Shown one piece after another: positions 30,660 to 46,440 of a stretch of 64,000 bases of DNA; the first letter of the stretch is position 1; each line of letters starts with the position of its first letter. A program made the translations under genes and the position numbers. The notes beneath the pieces were generated by a model that did no database searches, was not told the DNA's origin, and was given only the letters and a program-made list of their open reading frames with translations. This DNA is from Siphonodentalium dalli (Eukaryota; Mollusca; Scaphopoda; Gadilida; Siphonodentaliidae): the NCBI GenBank assembly GCA_032622095.1, contig CP136065.1:35810732-35874731 (forward strand). The letters run 5' to 3'.

Positions 30660-32407
30660 ACACCAAACTACCACCTAATGTCAAACTACCACCTAATGTC
30701 AAACTACCACCTAATGCCAAACTGCCACCTCACATCAAACTACCACCTCATGTCAAACTACCACCTCATGTCAAACTGCCACCTCACATCAAACTACCAC
30801 CTCATGTCAAACTACCACCTAATGTCAAACTACCACCTCACGTCAAACTACCACCTCACATCAAACTACCACCTAATGTCAAACTACCACCTCATGTCAA
30901 ACTACCACCTAATCTCAAACTACCACCTCATGTCAAACTACCACCTCACATCAAACTACCACCTCACATCACACTACCACCTCATGTCAAACTATCACCT
31001 CATGTCAAACTACCACCTCATGTCAAACTACCACCTAATGTCAAACTACCACCTCGTGTCAAACTACCACCTCACATCAAACTACCACCTCACATCACAC
31101 TACCACCTCATGTCAAACTATCACCTCATGTCAAACTATCACCTCATGTCAAACTACCACCTCATGTCAAACTACCACCTCATGTCAAACTACCACCTCA
31201 TGTCAAACTACCACCTCATGTCAAACTACCACCTCACGTCAAACTACCACCTCATGTCAAACTACCACCTCACGTCAAACTACCATCTAATGTCACACTA
31301 CCACCTAATGTCAAACTACCACCTAATGTCACACTACCACCTAATGTCAAACTACCACCTAATGTCAAACTACCACCACATGTCAAACTACCACCTAATG
31401 TCAAACTACCACCACATGTCAAACTAACACCTCATGTCAAACTACCACCTAATGTCAAACTACCACCTAATGTCAAACTACCACCTAATGTCAAACTACC
31501 ACCTAATGTCAAACTACCACCTAATGTCAAACTACCACCTAATGTCAAACTACCACCTCATGTCAAACTACCACCTAATGTCAAACTACCACCTCATGTC
31601 AAACTACCACCTCATGTCAAACTACCACCTAATGTCAAACTACCACCTCATGTCAAACTACCACCTAATGTCAAACTACCACCTAATGTCAAACTACCAC
31701 CTCATGTCAAACTACCACCTAATGTCAAACTACCACCTCATGTCAAACTACCACCTCATGTCAAACTACCACCTCATGTCAAACTACCACCTCATGTCAA
31801 ACTACCACCTCATGTCACACTACCACCTCATGTCAAACTACCACCTCATGTCAAACTACCACCTCATGTCAAACTACCACCTCATGTCAAACTACCACCT
31901 CATGTCAAACTACCACCTCATGTCAAACTACCACCTCATGTCAAACTACCACCTCATGTCAAACTACCACCTAATGTCAAACTACCACCTAATGTCAAAC
32001 TACCACCTCACGTCACACTACCACCTCATGTCAAACTAACACCTAATGTCAAACTACCACCTAATGTCAAACTACCACCTCATGTCAAACTAACACCTAA
32101 TGTCAAACTACCACCTCATGTCAAACTACCACCTAATGTCAAACTACCAGCTCATGTCAAACTACCACCTCATGTCAAACTAACACCTCATGTCAAACTA
32201 CCACCTCATGTCAAACTACCACCTCATGTCAAACTACCACCTCATGTCAAACTACCAGCTCATGTCAAACTACCACCTCATGTCAAACTAACACCTAATG
32301 TCAAACTACCACCTAATGTCAAACTACCACCTCATGTCAAACTACCACCTCATGTCAAACTACCACCTCATGTCAAACTACCACCTAATGTCAAACTACC
32401 ACCTAAT

Positions 32408-33076
32408 GTCCAAACTACCACCTCACATCAAACTACCACCTCATGTCACACTACCACCTAATGTCAAACTACCACCTAATGTCCAAACTACCACCTCATG
32501 TCAAACTACCACCTCATGTCAAACTACCGCCTAATGTCAAACTACCACCTAATGCCAAACTGCCACCTCACATCAAACTACCACCTCATGTCAAACTACC
32601 ACCTAATGTCAAACTACCACCTAATGCCAAACTGCCACCTCACATCAAACTACCACCTAATGTCAAACTACCACCTAATGTCAAACTACCACCTAATGTC
32701 AAACTACCACCTCATGTCAAACTACCACCTCATGTCCAAACTACCACCTCACATCAAACTATCTCCTCATGTCAAACTACCACCTCACATCAAACTACCA
32801 CCTCACATCAAATTACCACCTCATGTCAAACTACCACCTCACGTCAAACTACCACATCACGTCAAACTACCATCTAATGTCAAACTACCATCTAATGTCA
32901 AACTACCACCTCACGTCAAACTACCACCTCATGTCAAACTACCATCTCACATCACACTACCACCTCATGTCAAACTACCACCTCATGTCAAACTACCATC
33001 TAATGTCAAACTACCACCTAATGTCCAAACTACCACCTCACACCAAACTACCACCTAATGTCCAAACTACCACCTC
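32408..33076. repeat. Satellite block B' (CTATCTCC subtype), copy 2
   Basis: Five-slip block of 652 bp carrying CAAACTATCTCC near 32755, 12,250 bp after copy 1 of the same subtype. One private change, CTACCGCC near 32523, is not in the other copies. Confidence 0.8.
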
Positions 33077-34970
33077 ACACCAAACTACCACCTAATGTCA
33101 AACTACCACCTAATGTCAAACTACCACCTAATGCCAAACTGCCACCTCACATCAAACTACCACCTCATGTCAAACTACCACCTCATGTCAAACTGCCACC
33201 TCACATCAAACTACCACCTCATGTCAAACTACCACCTAATGTCAAACTACCACCTCACGTCAAACTACCACCTCACATCAAACTACCACCTAATGTCAAA
33301 CTACCACCTCATGTCAAACTACCACCTAATGTCAAACTACCACCTCATGTCAAACTACCACCTCACATCAAACTACCACCTCACATCACACTACCACCTC
33401 ATGTCAAACTATCACCTCATGTCAAACTACCACCTCATGTCAAACTACCACCTAATGTCAAACTACCACCTCGTGTCAAACTACCACCTCACATCAAACT
33501 ACCACCTCACATCACACTACCACCTCATGTCAAACTATCACCTCATGTCAAACTATCACCTCATGTCAAACTACCACCTCATGTCAAACTACCACCTCAT
33601 GTCAAACTACCACCTCATGTCAAACTACCACCTCATGTCAAACTACCACCTCACGTCAAACTACCATCTAATGTCACACTACCACCTAATGTCAAACTAC
33701 CACCTAATGTCACACTACCACCTAATGTCAAACTACCACCTAATGTCAAACTACCACCTAATGTCAAACTACCTCCTAATGTCAAACTACCACCACATGT
33801 CAAACTAACACCTCATGTCAAACTACCACCTCATGTCAAACTACCACCTAATGTCAAACTACCACCTAATGTCAAACTACCACCTAATGTCAAACTACCA
33901 CCTAATGTCAAACTACCACCTCATGTCAAACTACCACCTAATGTCAAACTACCACCTCATGTCAAACTACCACCTCATGTCAAACTACCACCTAATGTCA
34001 AACTACCACCTCATGTCAAACTACCACCTAATGTCAAACTACCACCTAATGTCAAACTACCACCTCATGTCAAACTACCACCTAATGTCAAACTACCACC
34101 TCATGTCAAACTACCACCTCATGTGAAACTACCACCTCATGTCAAACTACCACCTCATGTCAAACTACCACCTAATGTCAAACTACCACCTCATGTCAAA
34201 CTACCACCTCATGTCAAACTACCACCTAATGTCAAACTACCACCTCATGTCAAACTACCACCTCATGTCAAACTACCACCTCATGTCAAACTACAACCTC
34301 ACGTCAAACTACCACCTCACATCAAACTACCACCTCATGTCAAACTACCACCTCATGTCAAACTACCACCTCATGTCAAACTACCACCTCATGTCAAACT
34401 ACCACCTCATGTCAAACTACCACCTCATGTCAAACTACCACCTCATGTCAAACTACCACCTAATGTCAAACTACCACCTAATGTCAAACTACCACCTCAC
34501 GTCACACTACCACCTCATGTCAAACTAACACCTAATGTCAAACTAACACCTAATGTCAAACTACCACCTCATGTCAAACTAACACCTAATGTCAAACTAC
34601 CACCTCATGTCAAACTACCACCTAATGTCAAACTACCAGCTCATGTCAAACTACCACCTCATGTCAAACTAACACCTCATGTCAAACTACCACCTCATGT
34701 CAAACTACCACCTCATGTCAAACTACCACCTCATGTCAAACTACCAGCTCATGTCAAACTACCACCTCATGTCAAACTAACACCTAATGTCAAACTACCA
34801 CCTAATGTCAAACTACCACCTCATGTCAAACTACCACCTCATGTCAAACTACCACCTCATGTCAAACTACCACCTAATGTCAAACTACCACCTAATGCCA
34901 AACTGCCACCTCACATCAAACTACCACCTCATGTCACACTACCACCTAATGTCAAACTACCACCTAATGT

Positions 34971-35900
34971 CCAAACTACCACCTCACATCAAACTACCAC
35001 CTAATGTCAAACTACCACCTAATGTCAAACTACCACCTAATGTCAAACTACCACCTCATGTCAAACTACCACCTAATGTCAAACTACCACCTAATGTCAA
35101 ACTACCACCTCATGTCACACTACCACCTCATGTCACACTACCACCTCATGTCACACTACCACCTAATGTCAAACTACCATATAATGTCAAACTACCATCT
35201 AATGTCAAACTACCACCTAATGTCACACTACCACCTAATGTCACACTACCACCTAATGTCAAACTACCACCCAATGTCACACTACCACCTCATGTCAAAC
35301 TACCACCTCATGCCAAACTACCACCTCATGTCAAACTACCACCTCATGTCAAACTACCACCTCACGTCAAACTACCACCTCATGTCACACTACCACCTCA
35401 CGTCAAACTACCACCTCATGTCAAACTACCACCTCATGTTAAATTACCACTCCATGTCAAGCTACCACCTCATGTCAAACTACCACCTCACGTCAAACTA
35501 CCACCTCATGTCAAACTACCACCTCATGTCAAACTACAACCTAATGTCAAACTACCACCTCACGTCAAACTACCACCTCATGTCACACTACCACCTCATG
35601 TCAAACTACCACCTCACGTCAAACTACCATCTAATGTCAAACTACCACCTCATGTTAAACTACCACCTCATGTCAAACTACCACCTAATGTCAAACTACC
35701 ACCTCAGGTCAAACTACCACCTCACGTCAAACTACCACCTCATGTCAAACTACCACCTCATGTTAAATTACCACTCCATGTCAAGCTACCACCTCATGTC
35801 AAACTGCCACCTCACGTCAAACTACCACCTCATGTCAAACTACCACCTCATGTCAAACTACCACCTAATGTCAAACTGCCACCTCATGTCAAACTACACA
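34971..35900. repeat. Satellite block A5, phase-slip cassette
   Basis: Bounded by a 19-bp unit at 34971 and a 17-bp unit near 35893, about 930 bp. It lacks the six-unit expansion of the previous A block. Its tail is distinctive: an additional CCACTCCATG / CCATATAATG group at 36091-36135 and a unique CTAAAGTC unit near 36332. Confidence 0.8.
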
Positions 35901-38900
35901 TCATGTCACACTACCACCTCACGTCAAACTACCACCTCATGTTAAATTACCACTCCATGTCCAGCTACCACCTCATGTTAAACTACCACTCCATGTCAAA
36001 CTACCATATAATGTCAAACTACCACTCCATGTCAAACTACCATATAATGTCAAACTACCATCTAATGTCAAACTACCACCTAATGTCAAACTACCACTCC
36101 ATGTCAAACTACCATATAATGTCAAACTACCATATAATGTCACACTACCACCTAATGTCAAACTACCACCTAATGTCACACTACCACCTAATGTCAAACT
36201 ACCACCTAATGTCAAACTACCACCTAATGTCACACTACCACCTAATGTCACACTACCACCTAATGTCAAACTACCACCTAATGTCACACTACCACCTAAT
36301 GTCAAACTACCACCTAATGTCAAACTACCACCTAAAGTCAAACTCCCACCTCATGTCAAACTACCACCTCATGTCAAACTACCATCTAATGTCAAACTAC
36401 CATCTAATGTCACACTACCACCTAATGTCAAACTACCACCTAATGTCACACTACCACCTAATGTCAAACTACCACCTAATGTCAAACTACCACCTAATGT
36501 CAAACTACCACCTAATGTCAAACTACCACCACATGTCAAACTAACACCTCATGTCAAACTACCACCTCATGTCAAACTACCACCTAATGTCAAACTACCA
36601 CCTAATGTCAAACTACCACCTAATGTCAAACTACCACCTCATGTCAAACTACCACCTAATGTCGAACTACCACCTCATGTCAAACTACCACCTCATGTTA
36701 AACTACCACCTAATGTCAAACTACCACCTCATGTCAAACTACCACCTAATGTCAAACTACCACCTAATGTCAAACTACCACCTCATGTCAAACTACCACC
36801 TAATGTCAAACTACCACCTCATGTCAAACTACCACCTCATGTCAAACTACCACCTCATGTCAAACTACCACCTCATGTCAAACTACCACCTAATGTCAAA
36901 CTACCACCTCATGTCAAACTACCACCTCATGTCAAACTACCACCTAATGTCAAACTACCACCTCATGTCAAACTACCACCTCATGTCAAACTACCACCTC
37001 ACATCAAACTACCACCTCACATCAAACTACCACCTCATGTCAAACTACCACCTCATGTCACACTACCACCTCATGTCAAACTACCACCTCATGTCAAACT
37101 ACCACCTCATGTCAAACTACCACCTCATGTCAAACTACCACCTCATGTCAAACTACCACCCCATGTCAAACTACCATCTAATGTCACACTACCACCTAAT
37201 GTCAAACTACCACCTAATGTCACACTACCACCTAATGTCAAACTACCACCTAATGTCAAACTACCACCTAATGTCACACTACCACCTAATGTCACACTAC
37301 CACCTAATGTCAAACTACCACCTAATGTCACACTACCACCTAATGTCAAACTACCACCTAATGTCAAACTCCCACCTCATGTCAAACTACCACCTCATGT
37401 CAAACTACCATCTAATGTCAAACTACCATCTAATGTCACACTACCACCTAATGTCAAACTACCACCTAATGTCACACTACCACCTAATGTCAAACTACCA
37501 CCTAATGTCAAACTACCACCTAATGTCAAACTACCACCTAATGTCAAACTACCACCACATGTCAAACTAACACCTCATGTCAAACTACCACCTCATGTCA
37601 AACTACCACCTAATGTCAAACTACCACCTAATGTCAAACTAGCACCTAATGTCAAACTACCACCTAATGTCAAACTACCACCTCATGTCAAACTACCACC
37701 TAATGTCAAACTACCACCTCATGTCAAACTACCACCTCATGTCAAACTACCACCTAATGTCAAACTACCACCTCATGTCAAACTACCACCTAATGTCAAA
37801 CTACCACCTAATGTCAAACTACCACCTCATGTCAAACTACCACCTAATGTCAAACTACCACCTCATGTCAAACTACCACCTCATGTCAAACTACCACCTC
37901 ATGTCAAACTACCACCTCATGTCAAACTACCACCTAATGTCAAACTACCACCTCATGTCAAACTACCACCTCATGTCAAACTACCACCTAATGTCAAACT
38001 ACCACCTCATGTCAAACTACCACCTCATGTCAAACTACCACCTCATGTCAAACTACCACCTAATGTCAAACTACCACCTAATGTCAAACACCTCACGTCA
38101 CACTACCACCTCATGTCAAACTAACACCTAATGTCAAACTACCACCTAATGTCAAACTACCACCTCATGTCAAACTAACACCTAATGTCAAACTACCACC
38201 TCATGTCAAACTACCACCTAATGTCAAACTACCAGCTCATGTCAAACTACCACCTCATGTCAAACTAACACCTCATGTCAAACTACCACCTCATGTCAAA
38301 CTACAACCTCACGTCAAACTACCACCTCACATCAAACTACCACCTCATGTCAAACTACCACCTCATGTCACACTACCACCTCATGTCAAACTACCACCTC
38401 ATGTCAAACTACCACCTCATGTCAAACTACCACCTCATGTCAAACTACCACCTCATGTCAAACTACCACCTCATGTCAAACTACCAGCTCATGTCAAACT
38501 ACCACCTCATGTCAAACTACCACCTCATGTCAAACTACCACCTCATGTCAAACTACCACCTCATGTCAAACTACCACCTCATGTCAAACTACCACCTAAT
38601 GTCAAACAACCACCTCATGTCAAACTACCACCTCATGTCAAACTACCACCTAATGTCAAACTACCACCTCATGTCAAACTACCACCTCATGTCAAACTAC
38701 CACATAATGTCAAACTACCACCTCATGTCAAACAACCACCTCATGTCAAACTACCACCTCATGTCACACCACCACCTCATGTCAAACTACCACCTCATGT
38801 CAAACTACCACCTCATGTCAAACTACCACCTCATGTCAAACTACCACCTCATGTCACACTACCACCTCATGTCAAACTACCACCTCATGTCAAACTACCA

Positions 38901-39424
38901 CCTCATGTCAAACTACCACCTCATGTCAAACTACCACCTCATGTCAAACTACCACCTCATGTCAAACTACCACCTCATGTCAAACTACCACCTCATGTCA
39001 AACTACCACCTAATGTCAAACTACCACCTAATGTCAAACACCTCACGTCACACTACCACCTCATGTCAAACTAACACCTAATGTCAAACTACCACCTAAT
39101 GTCAAACTACCACCTCATGTCAAACTAACACCTAATGTCAAACTACCACCTCATGTCAAACTACCACCTAATGTCAAACTACCAGCTCATGTCAAACTAC
39201 CACCTCATGTCAAACTAACACCTCATGTCAAACTACCACCTCATGTCAAACTACCACCTCATGTCAAACTACCAGCTCATGTCAAACTACCACCTCATGT
39301 CAAACTAACACCTAATGTCAAACTACCACCTAATGTCAAACTACCACCTCATGTCAAACTACCACCTCATGTCAAACTACCACCTCATGTCAAACTACCA
39401 CCTAATGTCAAACTACCACCTAAT

Positions 39425-40111
39425 GTCCAAACTACCACCTCACATCAAACTACCACCTCATGTCACACTACCACCTAATGTCAAACTACCACCTAATGTC
39501 CAAACTACCACCTCATGTCAAACTACCACCTCATGTCAAACTACCACCTAATGTCAAACTACCACCTAATGCCAAACTGCCACCTAATGCCAAACTACCA
39601 CCTCACATCAAACTACCACCTCATGTCAAACTACCACCTAATGTCAAACTACCACCTAATGCCAAACTGCCACCTCACATCAAACTACCACCTAATGTCA
39701 AACTACCACCTAATGTCAAACTACCACCTAATGTCAAACTACCACCTCATGTCAAACTACCACCTCATGTCCAAACTACCACCTCACATCAAACTACCTC
39801 CTCATGTCAAACTACCACCTCACATCAAACTACCACCTCACATCAAATTACCACCTCATGTCAAACTACCACCTCACGTCAAACTACCACATCACGTCAA
39901 ACTACCATCTAATGTCAAACTACCATCTAATGTCAAACTACCACCTCACGTCAAACTACCACCTCATGCCAAACTACCATCTCACATCACACTACCACCT
40001 CATGTCAAACTACCACCTCATGTCAAACTACCATCTAATGTCAAACTACCACCTAATGTCCAAACTACCACCTCACACCAAACTACCACCTAATGTCCAA
40101 ACTACCACCTC
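39425..40111. repeat. Satellite block B1c
   Basis: Five-slip B block, 670 bp first to last slip, one unit longer than the 652-bp form because of a second GCCAAACTACC unit near 39590. It lies 12,334 bp after the block at 27091. Confidence 0.8.
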
Positions 40112-41661
40112 ACACCAAACTACCACCTAATGTCAAACTACCACCTAATGTCAAACTACCACCTAATGCCAAACTGCCACCTCACATCAAACTACCACCT
40201 CATGTCAAACTACCACCTCATGTCAAACTGCCACCTCACATCAAACTACCACCTCATGTCAAACTACCACCTAATGTCAAACTACCACCTCACGTCAAAC
40301 TACCACCTCACATCAAACTACCACCTAATGTCAAACTACCACCTCATGTCAAACTACAACCTAATCTCAAACTACCACCTCATGTCAAACTACCACCTCA
40401 CATCAAACTACCACCTCACATCACACTACCACCTCATGTCAAACTATCACCTCATGTCAAACTACCACCTCATGTCAAACTACCACCTAATGTCAAACTA
40501 CCACCTCGTGTCAAACTACCACCTCACATCAAACTACCACCTCACATCACACTACCACCTCATGTCAAACTATCACCTCATGTCAAACTATCACCTCATG
40601 TCAAACTACCACCTCATGTCAAACTACCACCTCATGTCAAACTACCACCTCATGTCAAACTACCACCTCATGTCAAACTACCACCTCACGTCAAACTACC
40701 ATCTAATGTCACACTACCACCTAATGTCAAACTACCACCTAATGTCACACTACCACCTAATGTCAAACTACCACCTAATGTCAAACTACCACCTAATGTC
40801 AAACTACCACCTAATGTCAAACTACCACCACATGTCAAACTAACACCTCATGTCAAACTACCACCTCATGTCAAACTACCACCTAATGTCAAACTACCAC
40901 CTAATGTCAAACTACCACCTAATGTCAAACTACCACCTAATGTCAAACTACCACCTCATGTCAAACTACCACCTAATGTCAAACTGCCACCTCATGTCAA
41001 ACTACCACCTCATGTCAAACTACCACCTAATGTCAAACTACCACCTCATGTCAAACTACCACCTAATGTCAAACTACCACCTAATGTCAAACTACCACCT
41101 CATGTCAAACTACCACCTAATGTCAAACTACCACCTCATGTCAAACTACCACCTCATGTCAAACTACCACCTCATGTCAAACTACCACCTCATGTCAAAC
41201 TACCACCTCATGTCAAACTACCACCTAATGTCAAACTACCACCTAATGTCAAACTACCACCTCACGTCACACTACCACCTCATGTCAAACTAACACCTAA
41301 TGTCAAACTACCACCTAATGTCAAACTACCACCTCATGTCAAACTAACACCTAATGTCAAACTACCACCTCATGTCAAACTACCACCTAATGTCAAACTA
41401 CCAGCTCATGTCAAACTACCACCTCATGTCAAACTAACACCTCATGTCAAACTACCACCTCATGTCAAACTACCACCTCATGTCAAACTACCACCTCATG
41501 TCAAACTACCAGCTCATGTCAAACTACCACCTCATGTCAAACTAACACCTAATGTCAAACTACCACCTAATGTCAAACTACCACCTCATGTCAAACTACC
41601 ACCTCATGTCAAACTACCACCTCATGTCAAACTACCACCTAATGTCAAACTACCACCTAAT

Positions 41662-42330
41662 GTCCAAACTACCACCTCACATCAAACTACCACCTCATGT
41701 CACACTACCACCTAATGTCAAACTACCACCTAATGTCCAAACTACCACCTCATGTCAAACTACCACCTCATGTCAAACTACCACCTAATGTCAAACTACC
41801 ACCTAATGCCAAACTGCCACCTCACATCAAACTACCACCTCATGTCAAACTACCACCTAATGTCAAACTACCACCTAATGCCAAACTGCCACCTCACATC
41901 AAACTACCACCTAATGTCAAACTACCACCTAATGTCAAACTACCACCTAATGTCAAACTACCACCTCATGTCAAACTACCACCTCATGTCCAAACTACCA
42001 CCTCACATCAAACTATCTCCTCATGTCAAACTACCACCTCACATCAAACTACCACCTCACATCAAATTACCACCTCATGTCAAACTACCACCTCACGTCA
42101 AACTACCACATCACGTCAAACTACCATCTAATGTCAAACTACCATCTAATGTCAAACTACCACCTCACGTCAAACTACCACCTCATGTCAAACTACCATC
42201 TCACATCACACTACCACCTCATGTCAAACTACCACCTCATGTCAAACTACCATCTAATGTCAAACTACCACCTAATGTCCAAACTACCACCTCACACCAA
42301 ACTACCACCTAATGTCCAAACTACCACCTC
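41662..42330. repeat. Satellite block B' (CTATCTCC subtype), copy 3
   Basis: Five-slip block of 652 bp with the CAAACTATCTCC marker near 42010. It follows the preceding B block after only 2.24 kb and lies 9.25 kb after copy 2, so this super-repeat is missing one B block. No A block follows; the array continues to another B block at 45.8 kb. Confidence 0.8.
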
Positions 42331-45300
42331 ACACCAAACTACCACCTAATGTCAAACTACCACCTAATGTCAAACTACCACCTAATGCCAAACTGCCACC
42401 TCAAATCAAACTACCACCTCATGTCAAACTACCACCTCATGTCAAACTGCCACCTCACATCAAACTACCACCTCATGTCAAACTACCACCTAATGTCAAA
42501 CTACCACCTCACGTCAAACTACCACCTCACATCAAACTACCACCTAATGTCAAACTACCACCTCATGTCAAACTACCACCTAATGTCAAACTACCACCTC
42601 ATGTCAAACTACCACCTCACATCAAACTACCACCTCACATCACACTACCACCTCATGTCAAACTATCACCTAATGTCAAACTACCACCTCATGTCAAACT
42701 ACCACCTAATGTCAAACTACCACCTCGTGTCAAACTACCACCTCACATCAAACTACCACCTCACATCACACTACCACCTCATGTCAAACTATCACCTCAT
42801 GTCAAACTATCACCTCATGTCAAACTACCACCTCATGTCAAACTACCACCTCATGTCAAACTACCACCTCATGTCAAACTACCACCTCATGTCAAACTAC
42901 CACCTCACGTCAAACTACCATCTAATGTCACACTACCACCTAATGTCAAACTACCACCTAATGTCACACTACCACCTAATGTCAAACTACCACCTAATGT
43001 CAAACTACCACCTAATGTCAAACTACCTCCTAATGTCAAACTACCACCACATGTCAAACTAACACCTCATGTCAAACTACCACCTCATGTCAAACTACCA
43101 CCTAATGTCAAACTACCACCTAATGTCAAACTACCACCTAATGTCAAACTACCACCTAATGTCAAACTACCACCTCATGTCAAACTACCACCTAATGTCA
43201 AACTACCACCTCATGTCAAACTACCACCTCATGTCAAACTACCACCTAATGTCAAACTACCACCTCATGTCAAACTACCACCTAATGTCAAACTACCACC
43301 TAATGTCAAACTACCACCTCATGTCAAACTACCACCTAATGTCAAACTACCACCTCATGTCAAAATACCACCTCATGTCAAACTACCACCTCATGTCAAA
43401 CTACCACCTCATGTCAAACTACCACCTAATGTCAAACTACCACCTCATGTCAAACTACCACCTAATGTCAAACTACCACCTCATGTCAAACTACCACCTC
43501 ATGTCAAACTACCACCTCATGTCAAACTACCACCTCACATCAAACTACCACCTCACATCAAACTACCACCTCACGTCAAACTACCACCTCATGTCACACT
43601 ACCACCTCATGTCAAACTACCACCTCATGTCAATCTACCACCTCATGTCAAACTACCACCTCATGTCAAACTACCACCTCATGTCAAACTACCATCTAAT
43701 GTCACACTACCACCTAATGTCAAACTACCACCTAATGTCACGTTACCACCTAATGTCAAACTACCACCTAATGTCAAACTACCACCTAATGTCACACTAC
43801 CACCTAATGTCACACTACCACCTAATGTCAAACTACCACCTAATGTCACACTACCACCTAATGTCAAACTACCACCTAATGTCAAACTCCCACCTCATGT
43901 CAAACTACCACCTCATGTCAAACTACCATCTAATGTCAAACTACCATCTAATGTCACACTACCACCTAATGTCAAACTACAACCTAATGTCACACTACCA
44001 CCTAATGTCAAACTACCACCTAATGTCAAACTACCACCTAATGTCAAACTACCACCTAATGTCAAACTACCACCACATGTCAAACTAACACCTCATGTCA
44101 AACTACCACCTCATGTCAAACTACCACCTAATGTCAAACTACCACCTAATGTCAAACTACCACCTAATGTCAAACTACCACCTAATGTCAAACTACCACC
44201 TCATGTCAAACTACCACCTAATGTCAAACTACCACCTCATGTCAAACTACCACCTCATGTCAAACTACCACCTAATGTCAAACTACCACCTCATGTCAAA
44301 CTACCACCTAATGTCAAACTACCACCTAATGTCAAACTACCACCTCATGTCAAACTACCACCTAATGTCAAACTACCACCTCATGTCAAACTAACACCTC
44401 ATGTCAAACTACCACCTCATGTCAAACTACCAACTCATGTCAAACTACCACCTAATGTCAAACTACCACCTCATGTCAAACTACCACCTCATGTCAAACT
44501 ACCACCTAATGTCAAACTACCACCTCATGTCAAACTACCACCTCATGTCAAACTACCACCTCATGTCAAACTACCACCTCACGTCAAACTACCACCTCAC
44601 ATCAAACTACCACCTCATGTCAAACTACCACCTCATGTCACACTACCACCTCATGTCAAACTACCACCTCATGTCAAACTACCACCTCATGTCAAACTAC
44701 CACCTCATGTCAAACTACCACCTCATGTCAAACTACCACCTCATGTCAAACTACCAGCTCATGTCAAACTACCACCTCATGTCAAACTACCACCTCATGT
44801 CAAACTACCACCTCATGTCAAACTACCACCTCATGTCAAACTACCACCTCATGTCGAACTACCACCTAATGTCAAACAACCACCTCATGTCAAACTACCA
44901 CCTCATGTCAAACTACCACCTAATGTCAAACTACCACCTCATGTCAAACTACCACCTCATGTCAAACTACCACATAATGTCAAACTACCACCTCATGTCA
45001 AACTACCACCTCATGTCAAACTACCACCTCATGTCACACTACCACCTCATGTCAAACTACCACCTCATGTCAAACTACCACCTCATGTCAAACTACCACC
45101 TCATGTCAAACTACCACCTCATGTCAAACTACCACCTCCTGTCACACTACCACCTCATGTCAAACTACCACCTCATGTCAAACTACCACCTCATGTCAAA
45201 CTACCACCTCATGTCAAACTACCACCTCATGTCAAACTACCACCTCATGTCAAACTACCACCTCATGTCAAACTACCACCTAATGTCAAACTACCACCTA

Positions 45301-45788
45301 ATGTCAAACTACCACCTCACGTCACACTACCACCTCATGTCAAACTAACACCTAATGTCAAACTACCACCTAATGTCAAACTACCACCTCATGTCAAACT
45401 AACACCTAATGTCAAACTACCACCTCATGTCAAACTACCACCTAATGTCAAACTACCAGCTCATGTCAAACTACCACCTCATGTCAAACTAACACCTCAT
45501 GTCAAACTACCACCTCATGTCAAACTACCACCTCATGTCAAACTACCACCTCATGTCAAACTACCAGCTCATGTCAAACTACCACCTCATGTCAAACTAC
45601 CACATCATGTCAAACTACCACCTCATGTCAAACTACCACCTCATGTCACACTACCACCTCATGTCAAACTACCACCTAATGTCAAACTACCACCTAATGT
45701 CAAACTACCACCTCATGTCAAACTACCACCTCATGTCAAACTACCACCTCATGTCAAACTACCACCTAATGTCAAACTACCACCTAAT

Positions 45789-46440
45789 GTCCAAACTACC
45801 ACCTCACATCAAACTACCACCTCATGTCACACTACCACCTAATGTCAAACTACCACCTAATGTCCAAACTACCACCTCATGTCAAACTACCACCTCATGT
45901 CAAACTACCACCTAATGTCAAACTACCACCTAATGCCAAACTGCCACCTCACATCAAACTACCACCTCATGTCAAACTACCACCTAATGTCAAACTACCA
46001 CCTAATGCCAAACTGCCACCTCACATCAAACTACCACCTAATGTCAAACTACCACCTAATGTCAAACTACCACCTCATGTCAAACTACCACCTCATGTCC
46101 AAACTACCACCTCACATCAAACTACCTCCTCATGTCAAACTACCACCTCACATCAAACTACCACCTCACATCAAATTACCACCTCATGTCAAACTACCAC
46201 CTCACGTCAAACTACCACATCACGTCAAACTACCATCTAATGTCAAACTACCATCTAATGTCAAACTACCACCTCACGTCAAACTACCACCTCATGTCAA
46301 ACTACCATCTCACATCACACTACCACCTCATGTCAAACTACCACCTCATGTCAAACTACCACCTAATGTCCAAACTACCACCTAATGTCCAAACTACCAC
46401 CTCACACCAAACTACCACCTAATGTCCAAACTACCACCTC
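45789..46440. repeat. Satellite block B3c, last and partly reorganised
   Basis: B block with CTACCTCC subtype, 635 bp between the first and the last of its main slips, one unit short. It has an additional 19-bp slip near 46368 close to the one at 46387, and a further isolated slip at about 46659. It marks the right limit of the well-ordered part of the satellite. Confidence 0.75.

Noticed and set aside
1044-43885. Reverse-strand frames of 62-122 codons (TLGGSL/TLGGSV repeats)
   Set aside because: They are open only where consecutive units have TAATG; each TCATG unit creates a TGA. They mark runs of one variant, not genes.
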